This document shows positions 63,951 through 64,000 of a stretch of DNA of 64,000 nucleotides, piece by piece. The DNA is from Nodosilinea nodulosa PCC 7104 (lineage in GTDB: Bacteria; Cyanobacteriota; Cyanobacteriia; Phormidesmidales; Phormidesmidaceae). The position numbers and the translations under genes were made by a program. How positions within the stretch are numbered: the first letter of the stretch is position 1; each line of letters opens with the position of its first letter. Location of the stretch: contig NZ_JH976537.1 of the NCBI RefSeq assembly GCF_000309385.1, forward strand, positions 3,454,398-3,518,397, read 5' to 3'. The notes below the pieces were generated by a model, which saw only the letters and a list, made by a program, of their open reading frames with translations, was not told the origin of the DNA and made no database searches.

Positions 63951-64000
63951 ATGTCAGACTCTATGCAATCGCAGCTCTTGAATCCTGAAAACAATGGGAA
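63951..64000 (+). CDS. Start of an ORF open at the right edge
   Basis: ATG at 63951 preceded by AAGGA about 16 bases earlier; reads MSDSMQSQLLNPENNG and stays open to the end. Too short to identify. It is divergent from the umuC fragment and would be a cargo or accessory gene. Confidence 0.35.
   Translation, partial: MSDSMQSQLLNPENNG

Larger units (their letters stand above)
59593..64000 (+). mobile_element. Left part of a Tn7-like (type V-K-related) transposon
   Basis: tnsB, tnsC and tniQ run in the same direction, with 5- and 26-base gaps, and are each most like the type V-K CRISPR-associated transposon core in size, motif order and gene order. The left boundary is a guess (see 59585). 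The right end, and any cas12k, CRISPR array or tracrRNA, would lie beyond 64,000. Composition differs sharply from the core chromosome. The TnsC lacks ATPase motifs. Confidence 0.7.

Noticed and set aside
59593..64000. CRISPR array or cas12k
   Set aside because: No regularly spaced repeats and no RuvC-like protein seen in the window; it could only be beyond 64,000.

Overview
The window is chromosomal DNA of a filamentous, GC-rich cyanobacterium, probably Leptolyngbya/Nodosilinea-like. The evidence is psbI (photosystem II), a ferrochelatase with a C-terminal chlorophyll a/b-binding-like helix, Tic22, TxlA/HCF164, RbcR/Ycf30, a CCB-type cytochrome b6 heme-attachment factor, several cyanobacteria-restricted DUF families, and frequent HIP1 octamers (GCGATCGC). 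The genus is an inference.

Positions 1-56,000 are ordinary core chromosome, mostly single genes or short operons. They include tyrA (partial), a pseudo-helicase, a TAXI-type binding protein, PBP2, dxr, a GH38 mannosidase carrying an in-frame repeat insertion, psbI, a DUF3769/OstA-like outer-membrane protein, a GH24 lysozyme, proA, infC with an ATT start, a cluster of signalling genes (CheY-like regulator, dCache histidine kinase, PleD-like multidomain regulator), a tyrosine recombinase, hemH, hrcA, a ferredoxin, rbcR, and a Crp-like regulator. A Yfr2-like small RNA with a clear promoter follows. Next come a tRNA-Pro(UGG), tic22, a phosphoketolase-like enzyme, txlA, ald, a hybrid kinase, an adenylate cyclase, a cupredoxin, a sigma factor, a DsbA-like protein and a small outer-membrane barrel.

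Positions of about 56,000-64,000 are clearly different: AT-rich, without HIP1 density, and full of accessory genes. First come a DUF2283 protein and a two-gene module of a trypsin-co-occurring protein (Trypco1) plus a trypsin-like peptidase with a Cys/His-rich tail, an architecture linked to biological-conflict systems. A DUF4926/DUF6883 pair follows, in which the DUF6883 partner is frameshifted. Then comes the start of a Tn7-like transposon: tnsB-tnsC-tniQ, most like the type V-K CRISPR-associated transposon core. Its TnsB keeps the DDE triad and a C-terminal TnsC-hook-like tail, and its TniQ keeps its zinc ligands. Its TnsC has lost both the Walker A lysine region (replaced by T-I-D-R-L-G-I-Q) and the Walker B acidic pair (N-N), so it looks like a pseudo-ATPase. 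No cas12k, CRISPR array or right end lies before the window stops; a 5'-truncated umuC fragment and the start of another ORF occupy the last 700 bases.

The most interesting candidate for something undescribed is this transposon core with an apparently ATPase-dead TnsC, next to the Trypco1/trypsin module in the same AT-rich island.
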